Shown: positions 12,283 to 24,190 of the stretch, one piece after another
Numbering within the stretch: position 1 is the stretch's first letter
Layout: every line of letters begins with the position of its first letter
From: Pycnopodia helianthoides
Lineage: Eukaryota; Echinodermata; Asteroidea; Forcipulatida; Asteriidae
DNA length: 64,000 nt
Direction: 5' to 3'
Assembly: GCA_032158295.1 (NCBI GenBank)
Contig: CM063258.1
Coordinates: 7,086,583 to 7,150,582 of the forward strand
Notes under the pieces: model-generated
Database searches by the model: none
What the model was told of the DNA's origin: nothing
The model's input: the letters and a program-made list of their open reading frames with translations, nothing else
Position numbers and translations under genes: made by a program

Positions 12283-15200
12283 GGGGATCACAAGGGGGTA
12301 AGCCTCGCACTTTTGTCCATTTTTTGATAAGATCACAAGGGGTAAGCCTTGCACTTTTTTCAATTTTTGACTGTTTTTGATAAGATCACAAGGGGTAAGC
12401 CTTGCAATTTTCTCCATTTTTGACTGTTTTTGATAAGATCACAAGGGGTAAGCCTTGCAATTTTCTCCATTTTTGACTGTTTTTAAAAATAAAATCACAA
12501 GGGGTAAGCCTTGCAATTTCGTAAATTTTGACTGTTTTTTGGGTAAGATCACAAGGGGGTAAGCCTTGCAATTTCCTCCATTTTTTACGTACTTTTTTAT
12601 AAGATCAGATGGGGGTAAGCCTTGCAATTTTCCTCAATTTTTGACTGCTTTTTTGATAAAATCACAAGGGGTAAGCCTTGCAATTTCCTCCATCTTTGAC
12701 TGTTTTTTGGGGATAAAATCACAAGGGATATTTCCTCCATTTTTGACTGTTTTTTGATAAGATCACAAAGGTTAAGGCTTGCAATTTCATCAATTTTTGA
12801 ATGTTTTTTGGTAAGACCACAAGGGGTAAGCCTTGCAGTTTCCTCCATGTTTCACTACAAAAAAAGATCACAAGGGGTAAGCCTTGCAATTTCCTCCATT
12901 TTTGCCTGTTTTTTGGATAAGATCAGATGGGTGTAAGCCTTGTAATTTCCTCCATTCTTGACTGCTTTTTGAAAAAATCACATTGGTTAAGTCTTGCAAC
13001 TTCCTCCATTTGTGACTGTTTTTTGGGGATAAAATCACAAGGGGTAAGCCCTGCACTTTTGTAAATTTTTGACTGTTTTTTTGATAATATCACAAGGGGT
13101 AAGCCTTAAAATTTTCCTCCATTTTTGACTGTTTTTTTGATAAGATCACAAGGGTAAGGCTTGCAATTTCCTCAGTTTTTGACTGTTTTTCTTAAATAAA
13201 ATCACAAGGGGTAAGCCTTGCAATTTCCTCCATTTTTGACTGTTTTTTTGATAAGATCACAAGGGGTAAGCCTTGCAATTTCCTCCATTTTTGACTGTTT
13301 TTTTGATAAGATCACAGGGGTAAGGCTTGCAATTTCCTCAGTTTTTGACTGTTTTTCTTAAATAAAATCACAAAGGGGGAAGCCTCCATTTTTGACTGTT
13401 TTTTGGATAAGACCAAAAGGGGTAAGCCTTGCAATTTCCTCAATTTTTTAAACTGTTTTTTGGATAAGATCACAGGTGTTAAGCCTTGCACTTTTCTCCA
13501 TATTTGTACTGTTTAAATAAAAAATAAGATCACAAGGTTTAAGCTTGCAATTTCTTCAGTTTTTGACTGTTTTTGGGATAAGATCACAAGGGGTAAGCAT
13601 TGCAATTTCCTCCATTTTAAACTTTTTTTTGATAAGATCCTTGCTTATTTCCTCCATTTTTTACTGTTTAAAAAAAAACCCAAGATCACAAGGGTTTAAG
13701 CCTTGCAACTTCTTCAGTTTTTGACTGTTTTTTTTATAAGATCACAAGGAGTAAGCCTTGCAATTTCCTCCATTTAACTGTGTTTTTGATAAGATCACAA
13801 GGTCTAAGCTTGCAAGGAGTTAGCCATGCACTTTTGTCAATTTTTGAGTGTTTTTTATAAGACCACAAGAGGTAAGCCTTGCCATTTCTTCTATTTTTGA
13901 CTGTTTTTTTTATAAGATCACAAGGGGTAAGCCTTCCACTTTTCTCCTTTTTTGATGATGACAAGGGTTAAGCCTTGCAATTTCTTCAGTTTTTGACTGT
14001 TTTTTTTGGATAAGATCACAAGAGGTAAGCCTTGCAAGTTCCTCCATTTTGGGTTGTTTTTTCAGTAAGATCACAAGGGGAAAGCCTTGCAAATTCCTCC
14101 ATTTTTGACTGTTTTTTGATAAGATCACAAGGGGTAAGTCTGCAATTTCCTCCATTTTTGACTGTTTTGGGGGGATAAAGTCAGAAGAGGTAAGCCTTGC
14201 CATTTCTTCTGTTTTTGACTGTTTTTTAAATAAGATCACAAGGGGTAAGCCTTGCAATATCCTCCATTTTTGACTCTCTTTTTTGGACAAGACCACAAGA
14301 GGTAAGCCTTGCAATTACCTCCATTTTGGACTTTAAAAAAGTAAGATCACAAAGCCTTGCAATTTCCTCCATTATTAAATTGTTTTCTTGATAAGATTAC
14401 AAAGGGTAAGACTTGCAATTCCCTATATTCTTGATAGTTTTTTGGATAAGATCACAAGGGGTAAGCCTTGCACTTTTGTCATTTTTTAACTGGTTTTTGA
14501 TAAGATCACAAGGGGTAAGCCTTGCACTTTTGTAAAAATTTGACTGTTTTTTTAATAGATGACAAGGGGTAAATTCCTCAATTTTTGACTGTTTTTTGTA
14601 TAAGACCACAAGGGGTAAATTGCAATTTCCTCCATTTTTGACTTAAAAAAAAAGATCACAAGGGGTAAGCCTTGCAATTTCCTCCATTATTAAATTGTTT
14701 TCTTGATAAGATTACAAAGGGTAAGACTTGCAATTCCCTATATTCTTGATAGTTTTTTGGATAAGATCACAAGGGGTAAGCCTTGCACTTTTGTCATTTT
14801 TTAACTGGTTTTTGATAAGATCACAAGGGGTAAGCCTTGCACTTTTGTAAAATTTGACTGTTTTTTTAATAGATGACAAGGGGTAAATTCCTCAATTTTT
14901 GACTGTTTTTTGTATAAGACCACAAGGGGTAATTGCAATTTCCTCCATTTTGACTTAAAAAAAAGATCACAAGGGGTAAGCCTTGCAATTTCCTCCATTA
15001 TTAAATTGTTTTCTTGATAAGATTACAAAGGGTAAGACTTGCAATTCCTATATTCTTGATAGTTTTTTGGATAAGATCACAAGGGGTAAGCCTTGCACTT
15101 TTGTCATTTTTTAACTGGTTTTTGATAAGATCACAAGGGGTAAGCCTTGCACTTTTGTAAATATTGACTGTTTTTTAATAGATGACAAGGGGTAAATTCC

Positions 15201-16130
15201 TCAATTTTTGACTGTTTTTTGTATAAGACCACAAGGGGTAAGCCTTGCAATTTCCTCCATTTTTGACTTAAAAAAAGATCACAAGGGTAAGCCTTGCAAT
15301 TTCTCCATTATTAAATTGTTTTTTTGATAAGATTACAAGAGGTAAGACTTGCAATTTCCTCAATTTTTTTGAAAAATAAAATCACAAGGAGTTAGCCTTG
15401 CACTTTTGTCAATTTTTGAATGTTTTTTTATAAGACCACAAGAGGTAAGCCTTGCCATTTCTTCTATTTTTGACTGTTTTTTTTATATAAGATAACAAGG
15501 GGTAAGCCTTGCAATTTCCTCCATTTTTGACGGTTTTTTTGACAAGACCACAAGGGTAAGCCTTGCAATTTCCTCAATTTTTGTTTCTGTTTTTTGGATA
15601 AGATCACAAGGGTTCAGCCTTCCACTTTTCTCCATTTTTGACTGTTTTTTTTTTTTTAAAGAAGATGACAAGGGGTAAGCCTTGCAATTTCCTCCATATT
15701 TTACTGTTAAAAAAAAATAAGATCACAAGGGTTAAGCCTTGCAATTTCTTCAGTTTGTGACTGTTTTTTTGTGATAAGATCACAAGAGGTAAGCCTTGCA
15801 ATTTCTTCAATTTAAAAAAAATAAAAAATCACAAGGAGTTAGCCTTGCACTTTTGTCAATTTTTGAGTGTTTTTTGATAAGATCACAAGGGTTTTGTCTT
15901 GCAATTTCCTCCATTTTTGAAAATTTTGGGGGACAAAGTCACAAGAGGTAAGCCTTACAATTTCTTTTCTTTTTGACTGTTTTTTTTATAAGATCACAAG
16001 GGGTAAGACTTGCAATTTCCTCATTTTTCCCCTGTTTTTTGGATAAGATCACAAGGGTTAAGCCTTGCAAGTTCCTCCATTTTTGGCTATTTTTTCGGTA
16101 AGATCACAAGGGGGTAAGCCTTGCAGTTTC
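12283..16130 (+). repeat. Minisatellite, ~57 bp unit, ~65 copies
   Basis: The unit consensus is GATAAGATCACAAGGGGTAA, then GCCTTGCAATTTCCTCCATT, then TTTGACTGTTTTTT. Copies diverge by small indels and lost half-units. Peptides read through it (LPLVILSKKQSKMEE-type) are by-products of the repeat. It lies upstream of, or within a large 5' intron of, the synthetase-like gene. Confidence 0.95.
14371..15306 (+). repeat. Higher-order repeat inside the 57-bp minisatellite, three copies of ~312 bp
   Basis: A block starting ATTATTAAATTGTTTTCTTG recurs at 14371, 14686, 14997 and, as a partial copy, 15307. Within the block five or six diverged 57-bp units occur in the same order, including the shortened GATGACAAGGGGTAAATTCC unit. 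This shows a secondary amplification of a multi-unit block. Confidence 0.85.
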
Positions 16131-16474
16131 TATTAAAATTTGTGTACCTGACTCTGCCTTGGTTAGCCACTTGTCTGAAATTTAAACTTAAATGGTCCCT
16201 TTTCTTGCATATTCAGACTGGAAATCACAGGCGAGCGGGTTCTCCCAAGTCCTTGCGAATACACATTTGACTGGATAGGTGTACTCCCAGCTGAAACACA
16301 AAAAAACATGTTCAATTCACCCACACGTCTTTGCCAAAACTTTTCAAGCTTACATCCTTAGAAAGCCCCACCCAAGGGCTCTCTTCCTGTCCAAACGCCA
16401 TGGCTGTGATGTTTTTTCAAGCGACGCGAGTGGCTGAGAAAGTTGGCCTACCCCCATGGGCAAAAGCAAAAAGT

Positions 16475-16574
16475 NNNNNNNNNNNNNNNNNNNNNNNNNN
16501 NNNNNNNNNNNNNNNNNNNNNNNNNNNNNNNNNNNNNNNNNNNNNNNNNNNNNNNNNNNNNNNNNNNNNNNNNN
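16475..16574. other. Assembly gap (100 N)
   Basis: A run of exactly 100 N, the usual placeholder for a gap of unknown length. It sits just upstream of the first visible exon of the synthetase-like gene. Confidence 1.
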
Positions 16575-16700
16575 CAGACTATGAAGGGGGTAACCCTGTT
16601 TCAGCCCCAAGAGTAGGTGGCCCCTGGTGGAAGTTGATCAGTAAAGTGTGGCCCTCACCTTGAAGTGGCAGTCTGGCCTTATGAGTTAGGAGATATCTCA
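16575..16700 (+). repeat. Dispersed repeat, inverted copy at 21640-21785
   Basis: GAAGGGGGTAACCCTGTTTC, then AGCCCCAAGAGTAGGTGGC, matches the reverse complement of 21785-21640 (GGGGCTGAAACAGGGTTACC). The two flank exons 17113-20960 of the synthetase-like gene in opposite orientation. Confidence 0.7.
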
Positions 16701-17112
16701 TTTGAAAAAAATAAACAAACAAATTGTTGCAGCTCATCTCTCCATCTTTTTTTCTGGTGCCCTCCATTTGGTTTGTTCCCACTATCATTTGATGTCCAGT
16801 GATTGATTGCTGAGCTCCAATGGTTATCTGTTGTGCAGCTTATGCGTCCTGCCCAGCTTCATTTTTTTTTTTTAAATACTGTCTCTAAGATGTCAGGAAC
16901 TTTGGTCTGTTCCCTTATCTATTTGTTTGCAAATTAATTGTTATTGAAAAATGAAAAACATTAAATTTCTAAACACCACGATATGATTGTTGCTTTAAAA
17001 AAACACTCTTTAAAAAAAGCATTTGTAAACATGAGCTTTTTATTCAAAGTTTTGCAATTTGTTTATAGTTGTAAAACTGTGTTTTTCTTTTTTTCCTTTT
17101 TTCAAATTTCAG

Positions 17113-20100
17113 GGGATTTACAGTTGGTAGGAGTTACAACAGCCTGAAAGGTAAACTCAATTCTGCTTCTTTTGCTTTTGATCAGTTTTGTGAGCCTTTT
17201 TAAAATAATGTGTTGTTTAGATAAGATCAGTTACAGACTTCAGTAGTAAGTATTTCTTCCCGGTTTACAGTGACACTGCTGTCAGTTTTCATTATACTCT
17301 GTATTGTGTGGTCACTACTATCAAAAATTCCTGCCAGTTTTTCGTCGGTCATCCTTTTGACCACTTCACATTCGATGATGTGTTTACATGCAAACAATTT
17401 TTTGGACAGACTTACGCAGGACGTTTTAAATGCCATAACAACTTCGGATTTTGCTCCATTTTTTGCTGATATGCAGAGAGCTGACATTTTTAGTTTCCAG
17501 CGTGTAGTGTGTTGAGGCATGACACGCTTTGTTTCACTCGTACATAGAGTAATAACAGGTTCAGGAAAACTTGCCCTGTAAACTCCCTTTCGGGGATATT
17601 GTGTAACCCCCGATTCCAGACCTTTGTCCTGTCGTTATACAAATGTGGCTTACAAGAATGGACAGGCAGCCACTTGTCATTATACTTGACTTAATGGGAG
17701 ATAAGTCCGAGCGTTACGAAATTCCAGCATACAATAGCAGATTTTCGTCCGTACTGCGAATCACGGTGAGTGCCTCCTCGCCACATCAAATCACGGAACT
17801 AATTAAGAGAACCTCTGTTGTCTTTCCTTTTTCAAGTCGGGGTTTCAACGTGGCAAGAATATTTCTAAAGGAAAAGGATTACTAAACTCCAAAAAGTTCT
17901 GAGAAATAATACTGCAGGTTGAGCATGTAAATTTTTTCTTAAAAAGGTCCGCCGTAAGTCTGTCCAAAACAAACTTGCGTCTAAAGACATCATCCGATGT
18001 GAAGTGGTTAAGATAAAAAGGGGCTTGCCCTGGTTTTGCTGGTTTCTAAGATTCCTTTATAGAGCCTTGGGCACATCTCATCCTTATAGATTAGTTTGGC
18101 ACTGTCAGTGTTGGTTGATCAATATGTATTTTATCCTTGTCTTCACAGAGTCTAATAAGTTTGATGGACTCCATAACAACTTTCAGACACAAAAGGTAAA
18201 TACAGATAATGACAAAGTACTTTTTTCAAATGAAAAATATGATTGATTGAATCATGAGAAGGGTTATTGGAATGATGTGGAATTGCAAAAAGTTTCTTTT
18301 TTGGGAGCAAAGATAGAAAATCAATCGTAAATCATGAGGATTTCACATTCATTCACATTCACAATCTGTAGGTCAGGTTTAAAGAGGGGCTCCAAGGTGA
18401 AATTCAGTTTTGTGATCCAATCACTGTCCAGTGAAAACAAGGACTCTTGAGGACTCTATCTATTGGAAAATGAGTGCATCACAAAATTGCATTTGACCTT
18501 GGAGCCCCTCTTTAAAGCACATGTATAACATTGGTAATTGTCAAAGACCAGTATCTGCACTTTATGTGACCAAACATATACATGAAATAACAAACTTGTG
18601 AAATCGGTCATCGGAGTCACAGAAAAGTGAAAAACCCCATTGTTTACACTGTTTTCAAACATCGGGTTTTGGACACGCAATATCAAAACTAATTGTTTTA
18701 CTCATTTCCCCCCCAAAACTATAGCATTTCAAGCAAAACTGTTTCAAGGGAAGTTTTCCACCATGACCATCTTTATACCACTTAAGTTATGTGGAAATCT
18801 GCGAACATTGATGTTTTCAATCTTACCAATGTTGTGCACACCCTGTAACTGACAAGACATGATGTAGTTTGAATTCTCATCCCTAACAGGTTGAACTGTG
18901 TGGTGTGTGTGAAAGCACAGACATTGCCAGCAGTGCCCTGTTTACTCAGTTTCTCCGCACCGTGACGGACCTCCTAGCGAATCTTCCTTTACATTACAGG
19001 TATGATATTTCTTGTATGGGGAAATTTCAGTGTTGCATCGCACACACAAAATCCAGACTGAGCAAGAAAATTTGTTGCTGAGGGCTGAGGCCGCTCTCGG
19101 ATCAACCTGCGTTTTGCTTGCGCTGCGACGGAACCGTCGTGGTCAAGCAGAAAATTTACGCTCGGGGTCACTTAAAATGAGAAGAGTGTGAAACAAGCAT
19201 CACCCTGATAAAACCTTGCCCATGTCACCCATGATCTTTCAGTGTCGTTGATTTCGCAACATAGACACAATTGCAATCACATTACTTTTTTAATACGGCG
19301 ACGTACACTTGTTTCTATTTTTTAAGGATTGTAAATTGAAACGTATGTTGTTTGTAAATTAATTCCTTGTCCATTTCGGGGCGGCCATTTTTATGCTTAC
19401 TTTCTGCATCGATTGGCTAATGCTACTTTTCTGCATATTGATGGCTAGTACAGGCAACGTACATGGACTCAAAATGTTGCAACTACACGCCGGTCTACTG
19501 CGATTGATTCCCGCCTGTCAGAATCATGTTGCAGAAGTTGGAACTTTTCTACTCCTGTAACTGCTGATTTTTTTCTGATAGCAACTGAATCTGATTTTCT
19601 TAACATCATCGTAGTTATACTCGAGTCGTAAACAAACAGCGACTGATATGTTCCTGATGGTCTTAGCTCAGGTGCAGCATCATCATGAAAAGGCAGTCCC
19701 CGACTGTTTTTGTGTCATCGTAAGGTCGACCTGAGGGTGGCTTAATACAAGCCAAAAATGTGTTTTTCTGGATTGTTGGTTCTCCATTAATTGAGTTTTG
19801 TCCCGCAAATATTCATGTTAAGCATGCCACTCGGTTGTTGAATCCAGTTGCACAGTGGAAAAGTGATTACTGTACTAAGTTTACTCCCTGAAAATACATT
19901 TTTGTTTATTAAATCCTGCGTTTTGAAAAGTCTTGCGGATTAGAGTTAACTCGTGTGTTTTGGAGACGAAAACTTCGAAACTCAAGTGCTCATGTATTTT
20001 GTTTTTTTGTTTTACAGACTTATTTCCGTACCCAGTACCCAGCTTCTCCCAAGCATGCATATGAAATATGCCATTGAAGTCTGGATACCAGACATAGGTG

Positions 20101-23086
20101 AATTTGCGGAGGTTAGTATATTTTCAACTCTGTAACAGCCAGGCAAAAGGCATAAGTATTCAGTGGCCATCTTGTTGTTCTGGGGGTAGTTTTTTTACCC
20201 AGGCAAGTGGACTTGCATTCTTGTGGCCAAGTCGTAAAAGAGTTGATGGGCACACATTGTTTCTGTACCACCCACTGTATGAAACTGAATGATGCAACAA
20301 TGCTTATCCATGGTAAACGCGCGAGCTGGCCGCCAAATTTTATTGCTCACCTTTGAAATACGCTTACGCTTAAGCAAATTTTTCTGCTACAGTACGCACA
20401 AAAATTTGCTTACAGTTAAGCAGCGCTATGAATTAGGGCCCTGATCTCATTGGACTAATAACAGTGTTTTGCTCTATATCTTAAATAAATAATTGATATA
20501 TCTTTATTCCTCATTGCTGTTTGATTTAACTTTTCTTTTTCATTCCCAGTGTTTAAGTAAATCTTGTCCGATTTCACAGTAACTGCTTAACATAACTTAC
20601 AAATCTTCTTGTTTGATTTCCATTTTGTAAGTGATTGTATTTGCTGTAAAATTTGTTTGATCTTTTGACTTAATTACTCATTTTACTCTGTGTATTTTTC
20701 AAATTGTGAGGTGTTTTTATGGAACACGACGACTCCTTGTAAAACAACTTTGGTATAATGGGCTACCGTGTATTAAACAAGTTTAAATAAATCAATAGTA
20801 CACTTCTTCAAAGTGATGCATTGTTATTATTTTTCTTCTCATTTAGGTTGGCTGTGTATACAGCTGCACAGACTACATAAGCCGTAGAGTCAAGATGAGA
20901 TACCCAGCTATTCCTTCCCAGACCGCTGCCCAAAGTAGACAACGAAACTTCCTTCACACGGTATGTGGAAAAAAAAAACCTCAAGATTCAATTGCACTTT
21001 ACAGTTAGTTGTAATCTAAGACGTGAACAGTATATTAGAGGGTCCGAAAGAATCATCTTGAGACGAGTTGTCAATATCGCCAAAGTGATTCGTATTGGGA
21101 CATCACACTGACTTTGCTTTAAAGGGAGGGTATACCTTTGGTAATTACTCAAAAAATTAATAGCCATAAAAGCTTACTGGGTAAGAAGCACTGCAGCTGT
21201 TGATAATGTATAACATGTTAAGAAACAATTTCCTTCAAAGGAATGTGGTTTAAGAGACGGGGATTCAAAAACATTTCAATCTGAGAAACGTTCTGCATGA
21301 AACCTTTCTCAGATTGTGTATTCCAATACGGATCATTCTTCCTGCGTGGACATAACCGCTCCAGATATTCGGCGATATCTCAGAAACTCTACCACCTTTT
21401 GAAGTGAAGTTTTCACAGGTTAGGTTAGTTTTATTGTATACATTTATCTGGGATTAAAACAATTGAACAGATCCAAAACCCAAAGGTATACTTTGCCTTT
21501 CCGATCGATACACAACTTGAGATCAATCTTAGATCTCTGTGAATTTGAGCCCATCTTGGCTTTGGGTCCTGGACCCAATGGGAAACTTGAGACGAGAGCA
21601 AGCACATTTTTTAAATTTTTTTATTTTTTATTTATGGGATATCGCCATACTCACAAGGCCAAACGACCACTCAAGGTGAGGGCTACACTGAACTAATTTG
21701 GGCTGTTGACCCAAATCAACTGACACCAGAGGCACGTTGCCACCTACTCCTGGGGCTGAAACAGGGTTACCCCCTTCACAGTCCGTAAGGATCATCCACT
21801 AGGAACCTGGCTGGTAGAGCAGAATGCACTACCTTCCCAACATACCACTCATCGGTTCTTTTCCATTCCTCTCAGCTACGAGAACAATAGACCGTGTAAG
21901 TCTCGCGCATATTCAAACTTCCGGGAGCATTGTGGTCCCAAGCAAATGGAGTTTTACGTGGACGGGATTTTGTTGTGTCAGTTGTTTTAGTTTAACATAG
22001 TTTGTGGCCATGAAAATTATATATGTTGTTTGGTATGTAATACTAAGTGATAAACAATATAAAAGTAAAACCAATTCCCGAGAAAAAAAACGAAAACAAA
22101 ACCGAGACTAAGACTTGATCAATGTTTCCGGTTACTTTTAACAAATTTAGAATTTTGTCCAACTGACGGTCATGTGGTCATTAAACCTTTGTGATGGACG
22201 TACACATTCGGGTGTGAGTGGCAAATGGAGTTTCTAAAAATAAGCATCCTCGCCCCAAGTTTTTTATTATGTTTCAATGTTAATTTGAACAAACTATTTG
22301 TGTTATATAAAAATTGAAATTTTATAATTATAAACAATTTGCTATGGGAGTTTTTATTTTCAAGAATTTTTAATGAATGTAATTTTAAAAGAAAATTTAA
22401 TTTCTTGGAAAGTATAGTCTTTGTTCAAGTTGTTTTCTTGTATTCGATAAGCATTAGACTTTCACAGTCTACAAAAAAGGACTGTTGAGTGGGACACCCA
22501 AATGATCTCAAAAGTGTCCCATATCATAATTGGCAAAGCACCAACCAATTATGCTCATTAGAAATAGGTTACCAGCCAAAACACCATTTCACATGTACCA
22601 TTCATGATTGGTTTCCTGCTAAGTTTTGCTTACCACAAATTTGTTGAGCATTCTTTTCTGCTTAAGCACCTCTATGAAAATGGCCCCCTGGATGTTAAAT
22701 TCAGAACAAAATCCAACAGACTTATTTTCTGTCAAGTAAAGGGCTTGTTTTTAATTAAATTTTTTTATTTTTCTGATTCATTTTAAAAGTGTTGGGTATT
22801 TCTGATTAATTTTGTTCCCTATCTTCGTTAGGTGCACTGCACAGCACTGGATACGTCTGTTCTGCTTGCAGCTCTACTTCCCACTCAACAGGTAGGTCAA
22901 CTCTTAATTCTTTCACTTCACAAAAACTAACGACAGGTTCTTAAAATCAAGATCATTCTGTGCCAACTGCCAACGAATCTTGCCCTTTTTGCTGAAAAGG
23001 TTTCATCTAAAACAAATTTATTTTGGATTATTTCTTTTTAGGTGCCAGATGTTCTTGATCGTCATATGCCACAATCTCTGACGTAA
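17113..23086 (+). CDS. Seryl-tRNA synthetase-like protein (SLIMP/SARS2-type paralogue), C-terminal exons; 5' part not seen
   Basis: Seven coding exons are visible: 17113-17150, 18149-18195, 18890-18999, 20018-20111, 20847-20960, 22832-22891 and 23042-23086 (TAA). All have AG/GT borders and phases that join in frame, giving about 168 residues. The product matches the C-terminal catalytic half of mitochondrial class II seryl-tRNA synthetase. Landmarks are QKVELCGV (after the motif 2 loop), LHYRLISVPSTQLLPS, YAIEVWIPDIGEFAEV and CTDYISRRVKMRY. Key active-site positions differ. The motif 2 'FRxE' segment reads GRSYNS, the RVHxF segment reads HNNFQ, and motif 3, normally TAxAxPR followed by LLxALL, reads TALDTSVLLAALL, so the arginine is valine. 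This suggests a non-catalytic paralogue like the insect mitochondrial protein SLIMP (inference). Motif 1 and the N-terminal coiled coil are missing; they may lie in the gap at 16475-16574 or upstream of the minisatellite. An AATAAA lies near 23758. It is convergent with GTF2H4, about 1.1 kb away. Confidence 0.85.
17330..18020. repeat. Inverted pair of diverged coding-like repeats in an intron
   Basis: The minus strand at about 17430-17350 reads KLFACKHIIECEVVK; the plus strand at about 17960-18015 reads KLASKDIIRCEVVK. At DNA level GTAAGTCTGTCCAAAA and CATCATCSRATGTGAAGTGG occur in both. They look like two copies of one old exon or transposon fragment in inverted orientation inside the first visible intron of the synthetase-like gene. 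Family unknown. Confidence 0.5.
18508..18850 (-). mobile_element. TTAAAGGCA-type inverted-repeat element
   Basis: Starts TTTAAAGCACATGTATAACA, TTGGTAATTGTCAAAGACC, in the reverse orientation of the 5530 copy. Lies in the intron between exons 18195 and 18890. Confidence 0.65.
21117..21501 (+). mobile_element. Inverted-repeat element, TTCCTGCG subfamily
   Basis: TTAAAGGGAGGGTATACCTT at the left and CCAAAGGTATACTTTGCC at the right. The interior differs after the midpoint (TTCCAATACGGATCATTCTT) and matches the copy at 60475-60815. Confidence 0.75.
21888..22262 (+). repeat. Dispersed repeat, second copy at 41455-41810
   Basis: ACAATAGACCGTGTAAGTCT at the left and GCAAATGGAGTTTCTAAAAA at the right are shared with 41455-41810 in the same orientation, with scattered substitutions and indels between. 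No coding capacity. Confidence 0.7.
22530..22690 (+). mobile_element. Palindromic MITE (GGGCCCAATTTC family), right-end copy
   Basis: Interior GGTTACCAGCCAAAACACCA and right end TTCTGCTTAAGCACCTCTAT then GAAAATGGCCCCC. Lies in the intron before exon 22832. Confidence 0.65.
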
Positions 23087-23269
23087 CAGCGGGAGGCTAA
23101 ATTTGAGGTTAGCAAAAAATGAGGTTAGCAAGTAGATACAGGTCTCTCACTTTATTACTCTGGGTAATTGCAGGTCAGCTATGTTTTATTTACTCACTAT
23201 TTTATTTCAAGTCTTGACAACTCCCCGAAACTTTCTGAAGGGGTTTAGATCTAACTAACCTATGATGTG

Positions 23270-23705
23270 TTAAAGGTAGGGTCATACTTTTGTAATGCCC
23301 CCCCCAACAAAGTAATTTCTATCCGAAAGCTTATTTTTATGGTAATGGCAGTAAGAATCCTGCAAAATTATTTTGTCTGAAATGCCCCCGTTGATTAGAA
23401 ATCAATAAAAACATTTGAATCTGAGAAACGATTAATACATGAATCGTTTCTCAGATTTCTTAGGGTTGGTGTCCGTTCGCGAATGCTGCGGCCAGAGATG
23501 CGGTTGGTACCCGCTGTCACCTCACTATTAACTGTGGATGAATTCATCATTGTGAAAATACCATGACAGTTCCTTGCGGTTTTCTCAAAAAGTAGACACT
23601 GTATTCAGCTGCAAATTTCACAGGTAACTTTTATTGTATCTTTCTTGATGATTTTGCCAATAAATCAACATTAGGTTGAAAAAAACCAATCTACGACCAA
23701 ACCTT
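23270..23705 (-). mobile_element. Family D element (AATCGTTTCTCAGATT), reverse copy
   Basis: Reverse complement of the element at 29480-29850 and 39942-41200: shares ATGAATCGTTTCTCAGATT, GCGGTTGGTACCCGCTGTCA and GTAGACACTGTATTCAGCTG. It overlies the 3' flank of the synthetase-like gene. Confidence 0.75.
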
Positions 23706-24190
23706 TAAGAACAGGTTTACTCTACACGGCGTCTCATCCCATTAATATTTTTATAAAATAAATGATAAATAAATCACTTTTGTTTATACTTTTTTTTTTA
23801 TGTAAACCATTCCTGAATGAAGTAGGAAACTGTGTCTAAACAGAGATTTGAGTCTCCAAAATAACCACCGGGCTAAAAACCAAGATAGGAACGTGGTTCT
23901 AGTGGTATCCAACACTGTGGGATGCAAACAATCACTAAAATATGATGCTGCTTGTGCATTGAATCCATGTCAGATCCGACAAACTACCCCTGTGCCTGCC
24001 GGCACTGTCCACAACAGCATTGTAAAAAACATATATGCAGTTGCAGTTGATTAGCCGTAGCTGGCTACACAAAAGCAGGGCTTTACATACATGTACATGA
24101 CCTCCTCACATTGTATCAAAAGTAACATCTCAACAAGTAAAAAATATATAAATAAATATTCCTCAAGTACAAAAAAAATGAACTGTCGCT

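Noticed and set aside
12386..16000. Many minus-strand frames reading LPLVILSKKQSKMEE
   Set aside because: All are translations of the 57-bp minisatellite.
16216..16279. Possible extra exon of the synthetase-like gene (LEITGERVLPSPCEYTFDWI)
   Set aside because: It has AG/GT-like borders but no similarity to the expected motif 1 region and no frame link to exon 17113.
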